Origin: JASJAR01 sp038530285
Lineage (GTDB): Bacteria; Pseudomonadota; Alphaproteobacteria; Rhodobacterales; Rhodobacteraceae
Assembly: GCA_038530285.1 (NCBI GenBank)
Contig: JBCBCY010000012.1
Location: 53,235-117,234 of the forward strand
DNA: 64,000 nucleotides
Reading direction: 5' to 3'
Shown here piece by piece: positions 43,070-51,047 of this stretch (position 1 is its first letter; each line of letters opens with the position of its first letter). Both the position numbers and the translations under genes were made by a program. Below the pieces are notes generated by a model. The model saw nothing but the letters and a program-made list of their open reading frames with translations. It did not search any database and had not been told where the DNA came from.

Positions 43070-43768
43070 ATGAAACGGTCTTGGATAAACGACATCATGG
43101 CCGATGCCGACGCAATGATCCGGCGCCACGGGTTTGCTTTGCCGCCCTTCGCCTATTGGACACCCGATGAAATGAAGACCCAAACCAGCCAGGCGCGTCA
43201 CGTCATCGATGCGCGCTGTGGTTGGGACATCACCGACTATGGAGCGGGTCGCTACGACGAGATGGGGCTGTTCTTGTTCACGCTTCGCAACGGGCTTTTG
43301 TCAGATCTGCAGGCCGGTGGCGGTATGTGCTATGCCGAAAAGCTCCTGATTTCAAAGCAAGACCAACTCAGCCCGATGCACACCCATGTGATCAAAGCCG
43401 AGGACATCATCAATCGTGGTGGCGCGACACTGATCGTGGAACTTTATGGGTCCGACGACGCGGGCGCCTGGGCCGAAGACAAAGGCGGCCGGGTCTGGTG
43501 CGACGGCATTGCGATCGACTATGCGCCGGGCCAAAAGCTTAAACTGGCACCCGGCGAAAGCGTGACCCTGCGACCGGGCGATTGGCACGCGTTTTGGGGC
43601 GAAGGTGGCGATGTGCTGATCGGTGAGGTATCGACCGTGAACGACGATGAAACCGATAACATTTTCCGCGACCCGATCGGGCGTTTTTCCCAGATCGAGG
43701 AAGATGTGGCCCCAACCCATTTGCTGGTGAGTGATTACGCCTCTCATCTGCCCATCACGGCGTCCTAG
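43070..43768 (+). CDS. D-lyxose isomerase-like cupin
   Basis: The 232-residue protein matches the D-lyxose ketol-isomerase family: 'PPFAYWTPDEMKT', 'GWDITDYGAGRYDEMGLFLFTLRNG', in part, 'YAEKLLISKQDQLSPMHTH' with two metal histidines, 'KAEDIINRGGATL' and 'LRPGDWHAFWG' with the distal metal His. Members interconvert D-lyxose and D-xylulose, and often D-mannose and D-fructose. Its place after uxuA suggests a role in the same sugar network, but it lies behind a 167-base gap. The natural substrate is unproven. Confidence 0.82.
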   Translation: MKRSWINDIMADADAMIRRHGFALPPFAYWTPDEMKTQTSQARHVIDARCGWDITDYGAGRYDEMGLFLFTLRNGLLSDLQAGGGMCYAEKLLISKQDQLSPMHTHVIKAEDIINRGGATLIVELYGSDDAGAWAEDKGGRVWCDGIAIDYAPGQKLKLAPGESVTLRPGDWHAFWGEGGDVLIGEVSTVNDDETDNIFRDPIGRFSQIEEDVAPTHLLVSDYASHLPITAS

Positions 43769-43791
43769 CGACCCACCGCAAAGAAGGCGCC

Positions 43792-44754
43792 ATGCTCGTC
43801 ATTCACATCGGTTCTCCAAAGACCGGCACCACCGCGATCCAGGGGGTGCTGAAGTCGAACGCCGATGCCTTGGCGGAGCGCAACTGCCGTTTTGTGCAGG
43901 CCGGGCGCACCAATATCGCCCATAACTCAATGGTGAAACCTTTGCTGAAAGGGCGCGCTGATGACACGCTTTCAGCCATCCGCGAAGAGGTCGCGCGCCA
44001 CCCTGCCGGCGTGCACATTCTAAGCAGTGAGGTGTTTTTTCAACCCGCCGCCGCGCCACTTCTGGCAGATGGGTTGGCGGGGATGGGGTTGCCCATCAAG
44101 GTCGTGGCCTACCTGCGGCGCCCCGACCACTACGCCGAAGCGATGTACAAGCAAAAGGTCAAGAACGGCCGGATCGACCCCGACCCCGACCGATTTTTGG
44201 AAGGTTTTCAGCCGCAGCTGTCTTACGGTCAAACGCTTGATGCCTACCGCGCGGCCTTCGGGCAAGATGCCATGTGTGTGCGCCCGTTTGAACGGCGGCA
44301 TTTGAAAGACGACGACGTTGTTGAAGACTTCCTCGACCTAACCGGCGGCGGTGGAATAAAGGGTCTAACCAAGCCCGAAACGCCTTCCAACAAGACTCTG
44401 TCGCGGGCGGTGTCGGAACACTTGGGTCGGGTGAACCGGTCGACGGATTTCAACACGCGGGTGATGATCCGCGAAATTGCCGCAGCCGGCGTGCCCGACA
44501 CGATCCGCTCAGGCGATGTCTATGACAAGGCCGCTCGGCAGGGGATCCACGACGCGACCCGCGCCGATCAGGCGGCCATCGCCAAAACCTACTTTGCAGA
44601 CCTTGCAGACCCATTCGATTGGTCGGACCTGTCGGACACCGCCCCCGACCCCTATCCTGGCGCTGACGAGACACTCCTCCTTGAACGTGCAGCATCGGAC
44701 GCCGTGATCGCTGCCATTGGCCGCCAGGCCGCCGCCCGCGCGGCGGCAGGCTAG
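43792..44754 (+). CDS. Sulfotransferase-like P-loop protein
   Basis: The 320-residue protein starts 'MLVIHIGSPKTGTTAIQGVL', with a sulfotransferase-type 5'-phosphosulfate loop (residues 7-15, K10 T11 G12 T13 T14). The later 'KVVAYLRRPDHYAEAMYKQ' corresponds to the 3'-phosphate-binding loop. Such proteins transfer sulfate from PAPS to sugars or lipids. It begins 23 bases after the isomerase gene but its content fits the following glycan-type genes better. No membrane helix. The acceptor is unknown. Confidence 0.8.
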   Translation: MLVIHIGSPKTGTTAIQGVLKSNADALAERNCRFVQAGRTNIAHNSMVKPLLKGRADDTLSAIREEVARHPAGVHILSSEVFFQPAAAPLLADGLAGMGLPIKVVAYLRRPDHYAEAMYKQKVKNGRIDPDPDRFLEGFQPQLSYGQTLDAYRAAFGQDAMCVRPFERRHLKDDDVVEDFLDLTGGGGIKGLTKPETPSNKTLSRAVSEHLGRVNRSTDFNTRVMIREIAAAGVPDTIRSGDVYDKAARQGIHDATRADQAAIAKTYFADLADPFDWSDLSDTAPDPYPGADETLLLERAASDAVIAAIGRQAAARAAAG

Positions 44755-44822
44755 CCCGGCTTGCTGCGTGGCCCTGCATTTGGCTATGGTGTAAAAAAGG
44801 GCGAGAGCACCCCGATGAGGCC

Positions 44823-45671
44823 ATGAGCACCCTGCCTGAAATCGCCAGCCTGTGGATTGGGCCGCGCCTGTCGTGGTTTGAACAATTGTGCCTTTTGTCC
44901 TTTGTCCATGCCGGCCACGACGTCACGCTTTATAGCTACCAGCCGATTGATAACCTGCCCGACGGGGTCCGCGCCGGCGATGCGGCGGATGTCTATCCCG
45001 CCGAACCGATGCTGCGCCATGTGCGAACGGGCAGTCCCGCGATCCACGCCGATATGTGGCGGTTGGCGCTGCTGAAACACACCGACAAGATCTGGGTTGA
45101 TACCGATCTGATTTGCCTGCGCCCCTTCGACTTTGCCGACCCTTACGTGTTCGGTTGGGAAAAGCCGGGCCTTGTGTGCAATGCGGTCCTCGGGATGCCC
45201 GGCGACGCCGAAGCGCTTGACCTTTTGCTGGATTTTTTCACCGATCCTTACGCGATTGCACCCTGGCTGAAGCCCTGGCAGCAACGCGAGCTTGAAGCGG
45301 CCCGCGATGCAGGCAACCCGGTGCATATGACCGCGCAGGATTGGGGGTTTACCGGACCGGCCTCTGTCACCTGGGCGTTGACCCAAACCGGTGAGATTGA
45401 CCGCGCCCGGGCGCAGACGGCCTTCTATCCGATCCCCTTCAAGGAACGAAACCACATGATCCTGTCGCGCCACGACATCGACGGGCGACTGAGCGCGGAC
45501 ACGTATGCAGTTCATCTCTGGGCCCGGCGGATGAAACCGCGCCTGGAAGAAAAGGAAGGCAATACACCGCGCCGGGGGTCTTGGCTTGACCGGCAGATCA
45601 AAGCCCACGGGATAGACCCTTCCGCCGCACCGATCCCACCCCGTGTTGTCCCGCTGGAGCAGGCGACATGA
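44823..45671 (+). CDS. Glycosyltransferase with DXD motif (capsule/GT32-like)
   Basis: This 282-residue soluble protein has the sugar-nucleotide and metal-binding pattern of DXD glycosyltransferases: 'HADMWRLALLKHTDKIWVDTD', in part, with D93-T94-D95 in the position where GT32-like enzymes have DXD. Later motifs are 'NAVLGMPGDAEALDLLL' and 'WGFTGPASVTWAL', which fit the acceptor half. The donor sugar is not predictable. Its end overlaps the next gene by four bases, so it belongs to a tight operon with the hydrolase-like and asparagine-synthetase-like genes. Confidence 0.8.
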   Translation: MSTLPEIASLWIGPRLSWFEQLCLLSFVHAGHDVTLYSYQPIDNLPDGVRAGDAADVYPAEPMLRHVRTGSPAIHADMWRLALLKHTDKIWVDTDLICLRPFDFADPYVFGWEKPGLVCNAVLGMPGDAEALDLLLDFFTDPYAIAPWLKPWQQRELEAARDAGNPVHMTAQDWGFTGPASVTWALTQTGEIDRARAQTAFYPIPFKERNHMILSRHDIDGRLSADTYAVHLWARRMKPRLEEKEGNTPRRGSWLDRQIKAHGIDPSAAPIPPRVVPLEQAT

Positions 45672-46567
45672 GCCGCGCCGCCACCCAGGCCGTTCATGCC
45701 AAACTGGGGGCGTCAGATGGCTTTTACCGCGAGCTTGGCCCCGAACATTCTGCCCTATTCGTGGAAGGTGGGCGCACGCTTTTGGTAACCTTTGAAAACC
45801 TCGACCATGTGGCCGACCGGGGCGATGACCGCCTGCCCTGGGGCTACAGCTTCGTCACCGGACAGGGCTGGTCGCTTCTGGGCATGATGGCCCACGGTTG
45901 GACCTGGTACCGCGATGAACACGTCTATGACTTTTTCGATGAGTTGGCCGCCAACGGTTTCTTCAATCGTTTCGACCAGGTGGTGTTTTACGGCGGCTCA
46001 ATGGGGGCCTATGCGGCCGCGACTTTCGCGCGTGCAGCCCCCGGAGCAACGGTGATTGCAATCAGCCCGCAAGCGACGCTGTCGCGCGATATTGCCCCGT
46101 GGGAAACGCGGTATCACAAGGTCTGGAAACGCGATTTCGGGCGGAATAGTCCCTATTCCTACGCGCCCGATGGGGCCAAAACCGCAAAACGGGTGTACCT
46201 GTTTTATGATCCAAGCTCACCCTTGGATGCGATGCACGCGGCGCTGTTTCAAGGTGAGACCATATCCCGGTTCTATTGTCGGCGCATGGGCCACCGGATT
46301 GCCTCGCTTTGGTTGCAGATGGGTATTCTGAAGGATGTGGTGAACGCTTGCGTACATGGGTCATTGTCCCGGCAAGACTTCTACCGCGCATTGCGCGCGC
46401 GCCGCCAAAGCAGCCGGTATGAACGCGAACTTCTAGAGGCTGTGCTAAAGCGCGACCGACCCGCTTTGACGCGTCGTTTGTGCCGCGCGGTGCTGGCCCG
46501 GCGGCGGGGCCCGCGCTTTCGTCGCGCTTTGGCTGAGGCTGAAGCGCGGCTGAAGGACGGCACGTGA
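45668..46567 (+). CDS. Alpha/beta-hydrolase-like protein of a glycan cluster
   Basis: The 299-residue protein belongs to a Rhodobacterales family often mislabelled phosphoadenosine phosphosulfate reductase. It has 'LGPEHSALFVEGGRTLLVTF' near the start and a nucleophile-elbow-like 'VVFYGGSMGAYAAATFARA' with Ser111. I see neither a PAPS reductase motif nor its ECGLH tail. Predicted activity is therefore an esterase or acyltransferase type, unproven. The C-terminal 60 residues are very Arg-rich. It overlaps genes on both sides by four bases. Confidence 0.65.
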   Translation: MSRAATQAVHAKLGASDGFYRELGPEHSALFVEGGRTLLVTFENLDHVADRGDDRLPWGYSFVTGQGWSLLGMMAHGWTWYRDEHVYDFFDELAANGFFNRFDQVVFYGGSMGAYAAATFARAAPGATVIAISPQATLSRDIAPWETRYHKVWKRDFGRNSPYSYAPDGAKTAKRVYLFYDPSSPLDAMHAALFQGETISRFYCRRMGHRIASLWLQMGILKDVVNACVHGSLSRQDFYRALRARRQSSRYERELLEAVLKRDRPALTRRLCRAVLARRRGPRFRRALAEAEARLKDGT

Positions 46568-48123
46568 CCCTTCAGGCCGTCAAACTGTGCGCGCAAAAGG
46601 GTCACCCGTTTGAGGTTGTGTTTTCCCAGCAATGGGTGCTTTCGGAAACGTCCGTTGGCGAACTTCCCGGCTTCACAGAACACCGCCTTGGTCCCTGGGG
46701 GCTTCACACCGGACCGGACCTGAATGTTGCCTATGCGGGTGATCCCGAACGAGGGATCTTTGCGGCCGTGCTGGGTCAAGCGGTCGATCTCGCGGGGGCC
46801 TTTGTCGATCATGCGGTGCTGAGGGGTCATCTGGCGGGCGCTGCGGATGCAGAAGCCTTGGCGCAAAAGCTAACGATGATGGGCGGGCGCTATGCCTTCG
46901 TTGTGGTCGGCCCCGGGGTTCAGCGCCTTTATCTTGATCCCAGCGGCTGCCTAGGTGCGGTGTATGAGCCGGGCGCCCGGCAGGCTGCATCGACCCTGTT
47001 TATGGCGATTGACCGACCCGTCGTGCCCGACACCAGCTATCCGTACCAGTCGATTGCGGCCACCGGGGCCGGGGGGCGCTATGCCTTTGGGCTAACCCCC
47101 GACGCCCATGTGCGCCGGTTGATGTGCAACCACGCGCTTGATCTGGACACCTTTGAGCCCCAGCGCCATTGGCCGCATCCAGACATGGATCTGACCTGCC
47201 CAATGACGATGGATGCCATCGAAGCGCGGCTTGAAACCATGATCACCCGCCAGCGCCAGATCCTGCGGGGTCTGACAGGTGCCATTCAACCGGCGATGCT
47301 GCCAATCTCTGGCGGTGATGACAGCCGCGTCTTGTTGGCCTTGTCGGATCAAATGCTTGACCGGTACGCGCTGTTTTTTGTCCACCGCGCCAACAAGATC
47401 AGCTTGCGCGATGTCGAATTGGCGCGCGTGCTTGCCGAACGGATGGACATTGATCTGCGCGTCTTCGATGTGGTTGAAGATGATGCCTTAAAGCGTCGGC
47501 CACGTTTTGCGGCCCGGATGAATGTTCGCCAGAAGCTCGCCATGGGCGTTTTGGAAGGTGGCCCGGACGAAAAGCGCCGCGAAATTGAAGTGCGCCAGGC
47601 TTTGCCATCCGGTGGCGCTGTGTTTCGCGGCAATGTCACCGATGTCAGCAAGGCCGTGTTGTGGCGCCCCGTCGGCATCCGCGAATTCATCAGGACACGC
47701 GGTGCCTATCATGACCCGCGCCTTGGGGTTCGCCTGTTGATGCTGGGGATCGAAGGGGCCGACAAAGATCCGTGGTGCCTGAACGCCTATTCCGATTGGA
47801 TGGCGGATTTGCCCCAGAATGCCCGGGCCCGAACACTGGATTTTGCCAGCCTCGAACAGTTCCGAACACATGGTCAGGGGGCATTTTTCTACGCGACCAA
47901 CCGGAATTTCTATCAGACACCAAGTGCAGATCGCACGATCCTGCAAGCGTTGATTTCGATGCCACCGCATCTTCGCGATGCGTTTTTTATCAATGACATG
48001 CTGATCGAGCGCACGGCCCCGCAATTGGCGGGTGTGCCCTTCACACGCGACACCGCCAATGCGATGCGCGCCGCGCGCGGGGATTTGCAAGATTGGCTGA
48101 CGCGCGGGCCCGACAGGCTTTAG
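46564..48123 (+). CDS. Asparagine-synthetase-like protein without glutaminase Cys
   Basis: The 519-residue protein has an N-terminal domain (about 1-190) resembling the Ntn glutaminase half of asparagine synthetases ('GGRYAFVVVGPGVQRLYLDPSG'), but position 2 is Thr, not the catalytic Cys. The C-terminal half has the PP-loop ATP-pyrophosphatase motif 'LPISGGDDSRVLLAL' (SGGDDS at 249-254). It should therefore adenylate a carboxylate and use ammonia or an amine directly, as in beta-lactam synthetase or lasso-type cyclases. Similar proteins occur in polysaccharide and secreted-conjugate clusters. It is convergent with the secreted protein gene, overlapping by four bases. Confidence 0.75.
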   Translation: MTLQAVKLCAQKGHPFEVVFSQQWVLSETSVGELPGFTEHRLGPWGLHTGPDLNVAYAGDPERGIFAAVLGQAVDLAGAFVDHAVLRGHLAGAADAEALAQKLTMMGGRYAFVVVGPGVQRLYLDPSGCLGAVYEPGARQAASTLFMAIDRPVVPDTSYPYQSIAATGAGGRYAFGLTPDAHVRRLMCNHALDLDTFEPQRHWPHPDMDLTCPMTMDAIEARLETMITRQRQILRGLTGAIQPAMLPISGGDDSRVLLALSDQMLDRYALFFVHRANKISLRDVELARVLAERMDIDLRVFDVVEDDALKRRPRFAARMNVRQKLAMGVLEGGPDEKRREIEVRQALPSGGAVFRGNVTDVSKAVLWRPVGIREFIRTRGAYHDPRLGVRLLMLGIEGADKDPWCLNAYSDWMADLPQNARARTLDFASLEQFRTHGQGAFFYATNRNFYQTPSADRTILQALISMPPHLRDAFFINDMLIERTAPQLAGVPFTRDTANAMRAARGDLQDWLTRGPDRL

Positions 48124-49637
48124 CGCGGCACTTCTACCACCGTGGGCAAGCTGCCGTCTGAGCCGTCAAGCCGGTAGCCAGGGCCGGTGTCATCAAAGGG
48201 GACAAAGCGCATTCGCGATGCATCTTTACGGTCCCAGCCCGTGAGTGCGCCGCCAGCGTCGTAGACGGCCGCGTCGGTCCAGGGCGCGGTCCAATAAAGC
48301 GCTGGATCGAAACCAGCCTGTCGCGACACGGCGTCATAATCAATTGAGACAAGCCGCGCTTCAGACCCGTTTGGGCTGGAATAGAGACGGTTTTGGTGGG
48401 TTGGAAAACTGATCGAGATAAAGGACGGCGCGCCTATAACCTCGCCGATCTGGGCAAACACACCAATATCCACACGAGACGTCTGGATCCTGCTTGCGCC
48501 CGCCGGCTGAATGAAAGCGTCGTGCCAGTCGATCGTGATGTCGGCAGTGGCCGTGTCATCCGACGGCACAATCTGCACCTTTTCAGGATCGCCGCGCAGC
48601 AGCACCCAGCGGTAGCGGATATCGCGGCCCAAAGGGTCGCGCGTGTTCGATGCTGAGACGCGCATGTGTTTGCGTTCTTCAAACCCGCGCCAAAGCCGGG
48701 CGATGGCCACCGGGGTGTCAAACAGAACTTCACTGCGCTGAAGAAGGCCCGCAGCGTGCGAAAACCCCTCTTCCTGCACCGACAGGCGGACCATCGGCGC
48801 GATGTCCGAAGGCGTGAGCGATGCCGCGTGACCCACCATGCGTTCCGTCCTTATCGCCTCGCGGTCGAACGCACTTGGATGGGCCAGCGACGACAGATAG
48901 CTGGCTTGGCTTTCCACCCCCCGAAGGTTGCGCCGCAAAAGCATCTGCAATGTTGGTGCAACTAGCCCGTTGTTTTGCAGATAGGTCATCGTGTCGGGCT
49001 GAAAGGCCGCAAGGCTCATCAAGAACGCATCAAGAAGCGGTTTGTCGGACCCAGATGACCCCTGGGACGTTACCGTCAACGGCCAGGCTGCTGGGAACAG
49101 ATCGACCACGTGATGGTCGCGGTGCTCGGGATAAGTGTAAAGATGGTTGTTGACGTAAAGCGAATAGATCTGGTGGGGCAGGCCGGGCGTTGTCATCGCA
49201 AGTCGCGGCAGGCTGCGGGGCCGTGCCCCGGTCGTCACAGCTGTGGAAGAATTTCCGATCACCGTGGCGGGCAAACGAATGCGCGTGGCCAAACCGTAGT
49301 CACCGCGCCCCATGTCATCACCGTAGTGCAGGCGCGTCAGCCCTGGGAACGCATTTTTCGGCAAGGTCGAATGACCCCGGTCGCGGTTGTCATAGACCAC
49401 GCCGTTGTGACCATTGATCTGGCCTTGGGTTGCCAAATGTCGCAGCAATCGCGCCCCAGGCGCGGTTTGACCCGGCGCCAGCGTGGGCGCGCCTGCAAGG
49501 TCGGGCAGGGTCAAGCCGGACGCATCGAACATGCCATTGCCCGCAGGCACGAGCATATCGCGGTTCAGCGTGACGTCTTCGGCCAGTGCGGCCGTTGCGC
49601 ATAGAATTGCGGCGGCAATCGGCGCACAGCCCCTCAC
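48120..49637 (-). CDS. Secreted protein of unknown function
   Basis: The 505-residue protein has a signal peptide (about 1-19, 'AAAILCATAALA') and a long periplasmic or extracellular domain. It includes a PKD/Ig-like stretch around 'RYRWVLLRGDPEKVQIVPSD' and many aromatic and Asp/Gly residues. I recognise no catalytic motif. Its ATG overlaps the pncB stop by four bases (ATGA), so it is probably translated from the pncB transcript, and its end overlaps the asparagine-synthetase-like gene. Homologues are mostly hypothetical proteins of marine Rhodobacterales, from memory. Confidence 0.68.
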   Translation of the reverse strand: MRGCAPIAAAILCATAALAEDVTLNRDMLVPAGNGMFDASGLTLPDLAGAPTLAPGQTAPGARLLRHLATQGQINGHNGVVYDNRDRGHSTLPKNAFPGLTRLHYGDDMGRGDYGLATRIRLPATVIGNSSTAVTTGARPRSLPRLAMTTPGLPHQIYSLYVNNHLYTYPEHRDHHVVDLFPAAWPLTVTSQGSSGSDKPLLDAFLMSLAAFQPDTMTYLQNNGLVAPTLQMLLRRNLRGVESQASYLSSLAHPSAFDREAIRTERMVGHAASLTPSDIAPMVRLSVQEEGFSHAAGLLQRSEVLFDTPVAIARLWRGFEERKHMRVSASNTRDPLGRDIRYRWVLLRGDPEKVQIVPSDDTATADITIDWHDAFIQPAGASRIQTSRVDIGVFAQIGEVIGAPSFISISFPTHQNRLYSSPNGSEARLVSIDYDAVSRQAGFDPALYWTAPWTDAAVYDAGGALTGWDRKDASRMRFVPFDDTGPGYRLDGSDGSLPTVVEVPR

Positions 49638-50926
49638 ACCAAAACGTCGCTCATATCCTGCGCGCCCACGTTGAAGACGCGCTTGTAGCGGTCGATCTGG
49701 TCGGCGGGCCCCATCGCCTTGGCGGGATTATCGCTGAGTTTGACGGTGGGCCGGCCATTGGCCTCAACCGCTTTGCACACCAGCGAGAACGGCGCGAGCC
49801 CGTCGTTTGGCACCAGCCCCCGGAAATCGTTGGTCAAAAGCGTGCCCCAACCGAAAGACACCCGGACCCGACCCACGAACTGGCGGTGAAGCTCTTCGAT
49901 TTTCTCCACATCAAGCCCGTCCGAGAAGATGACAAGCTTTTGGGTCGGATCCTCGCCGCGCGACTGCCACCAGGCGATGGCCTTTTCCGCGCCCGTGGCC
50001 GGATCGCCCGAATCGATACGAATTCCCGTCCAGCCGGCAAGCCAATCGGGGGCGGCGGCCAGAAACCCGTCCGTCCCGTAGGTGTCAGGCAGAATAATCC
50101 GCAAGTTCCCGTCATGTTCTTCGTGCCAGTCGGCCAGCACGTCATAGGGCGCTTTTGCCAGGGCGGCATCGTTGTCGGCCAAGGCGGCATAGACCATAGG
50201 CAATTCATGGGCATTGGTGCCGATGGCCTCCAATTCACGTCGAAGGGCGATCAGGCAATTGGACGTGCCAACAAAAGCCTCGCCCAGGCCTTCCTGCATG
50301 GCCTGCACCGCCCAGTCTTGCCAAAGGAACGAATGCCGCCGTCTTGTGCCGAAATCCGCGATCAGCGGGTCGGGAAGGGCGCGCAGACGTTCGATCTTTT
50401 CCCACAGCTTGGTCATCGCGCGCGCATAAAGGACTTGCAGTTCGAACCGGCCGAGATCACGAAGCACCGCGCGGCCCCGCAGTTCCATCAGGATCGACAA
50501 GGCCGGGATTTCCCACAGCATGACCTCAGGCCAGGCGCCTTCGAACGTCAGTTCATACTGATCGCCCACCCGTTCCAGGTGGTAAGGCGGCAGAGCCAGA
50601 TTTTCGAACCATTCCATAAAGTCAGGCCGGAACATCTGGCGCTTGCCGTAAAACGTATTACCCCGAAGCCAGGTGCTTTCGCCGCGCGACAGCGACAGGG
50701 AACGGACGTGATCAAGCTGTTCACGCAACTCGCCTTCATCAATCAGTTTGGCCAGCGGCACCGACTTGGTCCGATTGATCAGCGAAAACGTCACTTGAGT
50801 GTCGCGCCGGTTGCGGAACACCGACTGGCACATCAATAGCTTATAGAAATCGGTATCGATCAACGACCGAACGATCGGATCGATCTTCCATTTGTGGTTC
50901 CAGACACGGGTGGCGATATCAACCAT
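49634..50926 (-). CDS. pncB: Nicotinate phosphoribosyltransferase
   Basis: PncB makes nicotinate mononucleotide from nicotinate, PRPP and ATP, the committed Preiss-Handler step of NAD salvage. The 430-residue protein shows 'SLIDTDFYKLLMCQSVF', 'EWFENLALPPYHL', 'FGTRRRHSFLWQDWAVQ', 'GTSNCLIALR', 'RIDSGDPATGAEKAI' and 'LVIFSDGLDVEKI', all diagnostic. Together with pncA 3 kb upstream on the same strand it completes conversion of nicotinamide to NAMN. It overlaps the secreted protein gene, and lies 121 bases after the ABC transporter. Confidence 0.97.
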   Translation of the reverse strand: MVDIATRVWNHKWKIDPIVRSLIDTDFYKLLMCQSVFRNRRDTQVTFSLINRTKSVPLAKLIDEGELREQLDHVRSLSLSRGESTWLRGNTFYGKRQMFRPDFMEWFENLALPPYHLERVGDQYELTFEGAWPEVMLWEIPALSILMELRGRAVLRDLGRFELQVLYARAMTKLWEKIERLRALPDPLIADFGTRRRHSFLWQDWAVQAMQEGLGEAFVGTSNCLIALRRELEAIGTNAHELPMVYAALADNDAALAKAPYDVLADWHEEHDGNLRIILPDTYGTDGFLAAAPDWLAGWTGIRIDSGDPATGAEKAIAWWQSRGEDPTQKLVIFSDGLDVEKIEELHRQFVGRVRVSFGWGTLLTNDFRGLVPNDGLAPFSLVCKAVEANGRPTVKLSDNPAKAMGPADQIDRYKRVFNVGAQDMSDVLV

Positions 50927-51002
50927 GGCACTTTGTTGCCTTTGGCGCGCCTGAACGCAAGCGCTGCCAAATCGGGCGCCTTGCGGCGCATTTCATGTTT
51001 TG

Positions 51003-51045
51003 TTGGGGCGCTGTCCCACCCCGAGGTATTTTTCGCAAGAGGAAG
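51003..51045 (-). repeat. Candidate Rhodobacterales extragenic repeat with hairpin
   Basis: On the minus strand, shortly after the ABC ATPase stop, CTTCCTCTTGCGAAAAATAC is followed by CTCGGGG and a hairpin GGGGTG/CGCCCC. I remember closely similar short elements ('CTTCTTC..CAAAAATACC..GGGG') after many genes in Rhodobacterales. I saw only this copy here. It may act in termination or mRNA stability. Confidence 0.4.
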
Positions 51046-51047
51046 GG

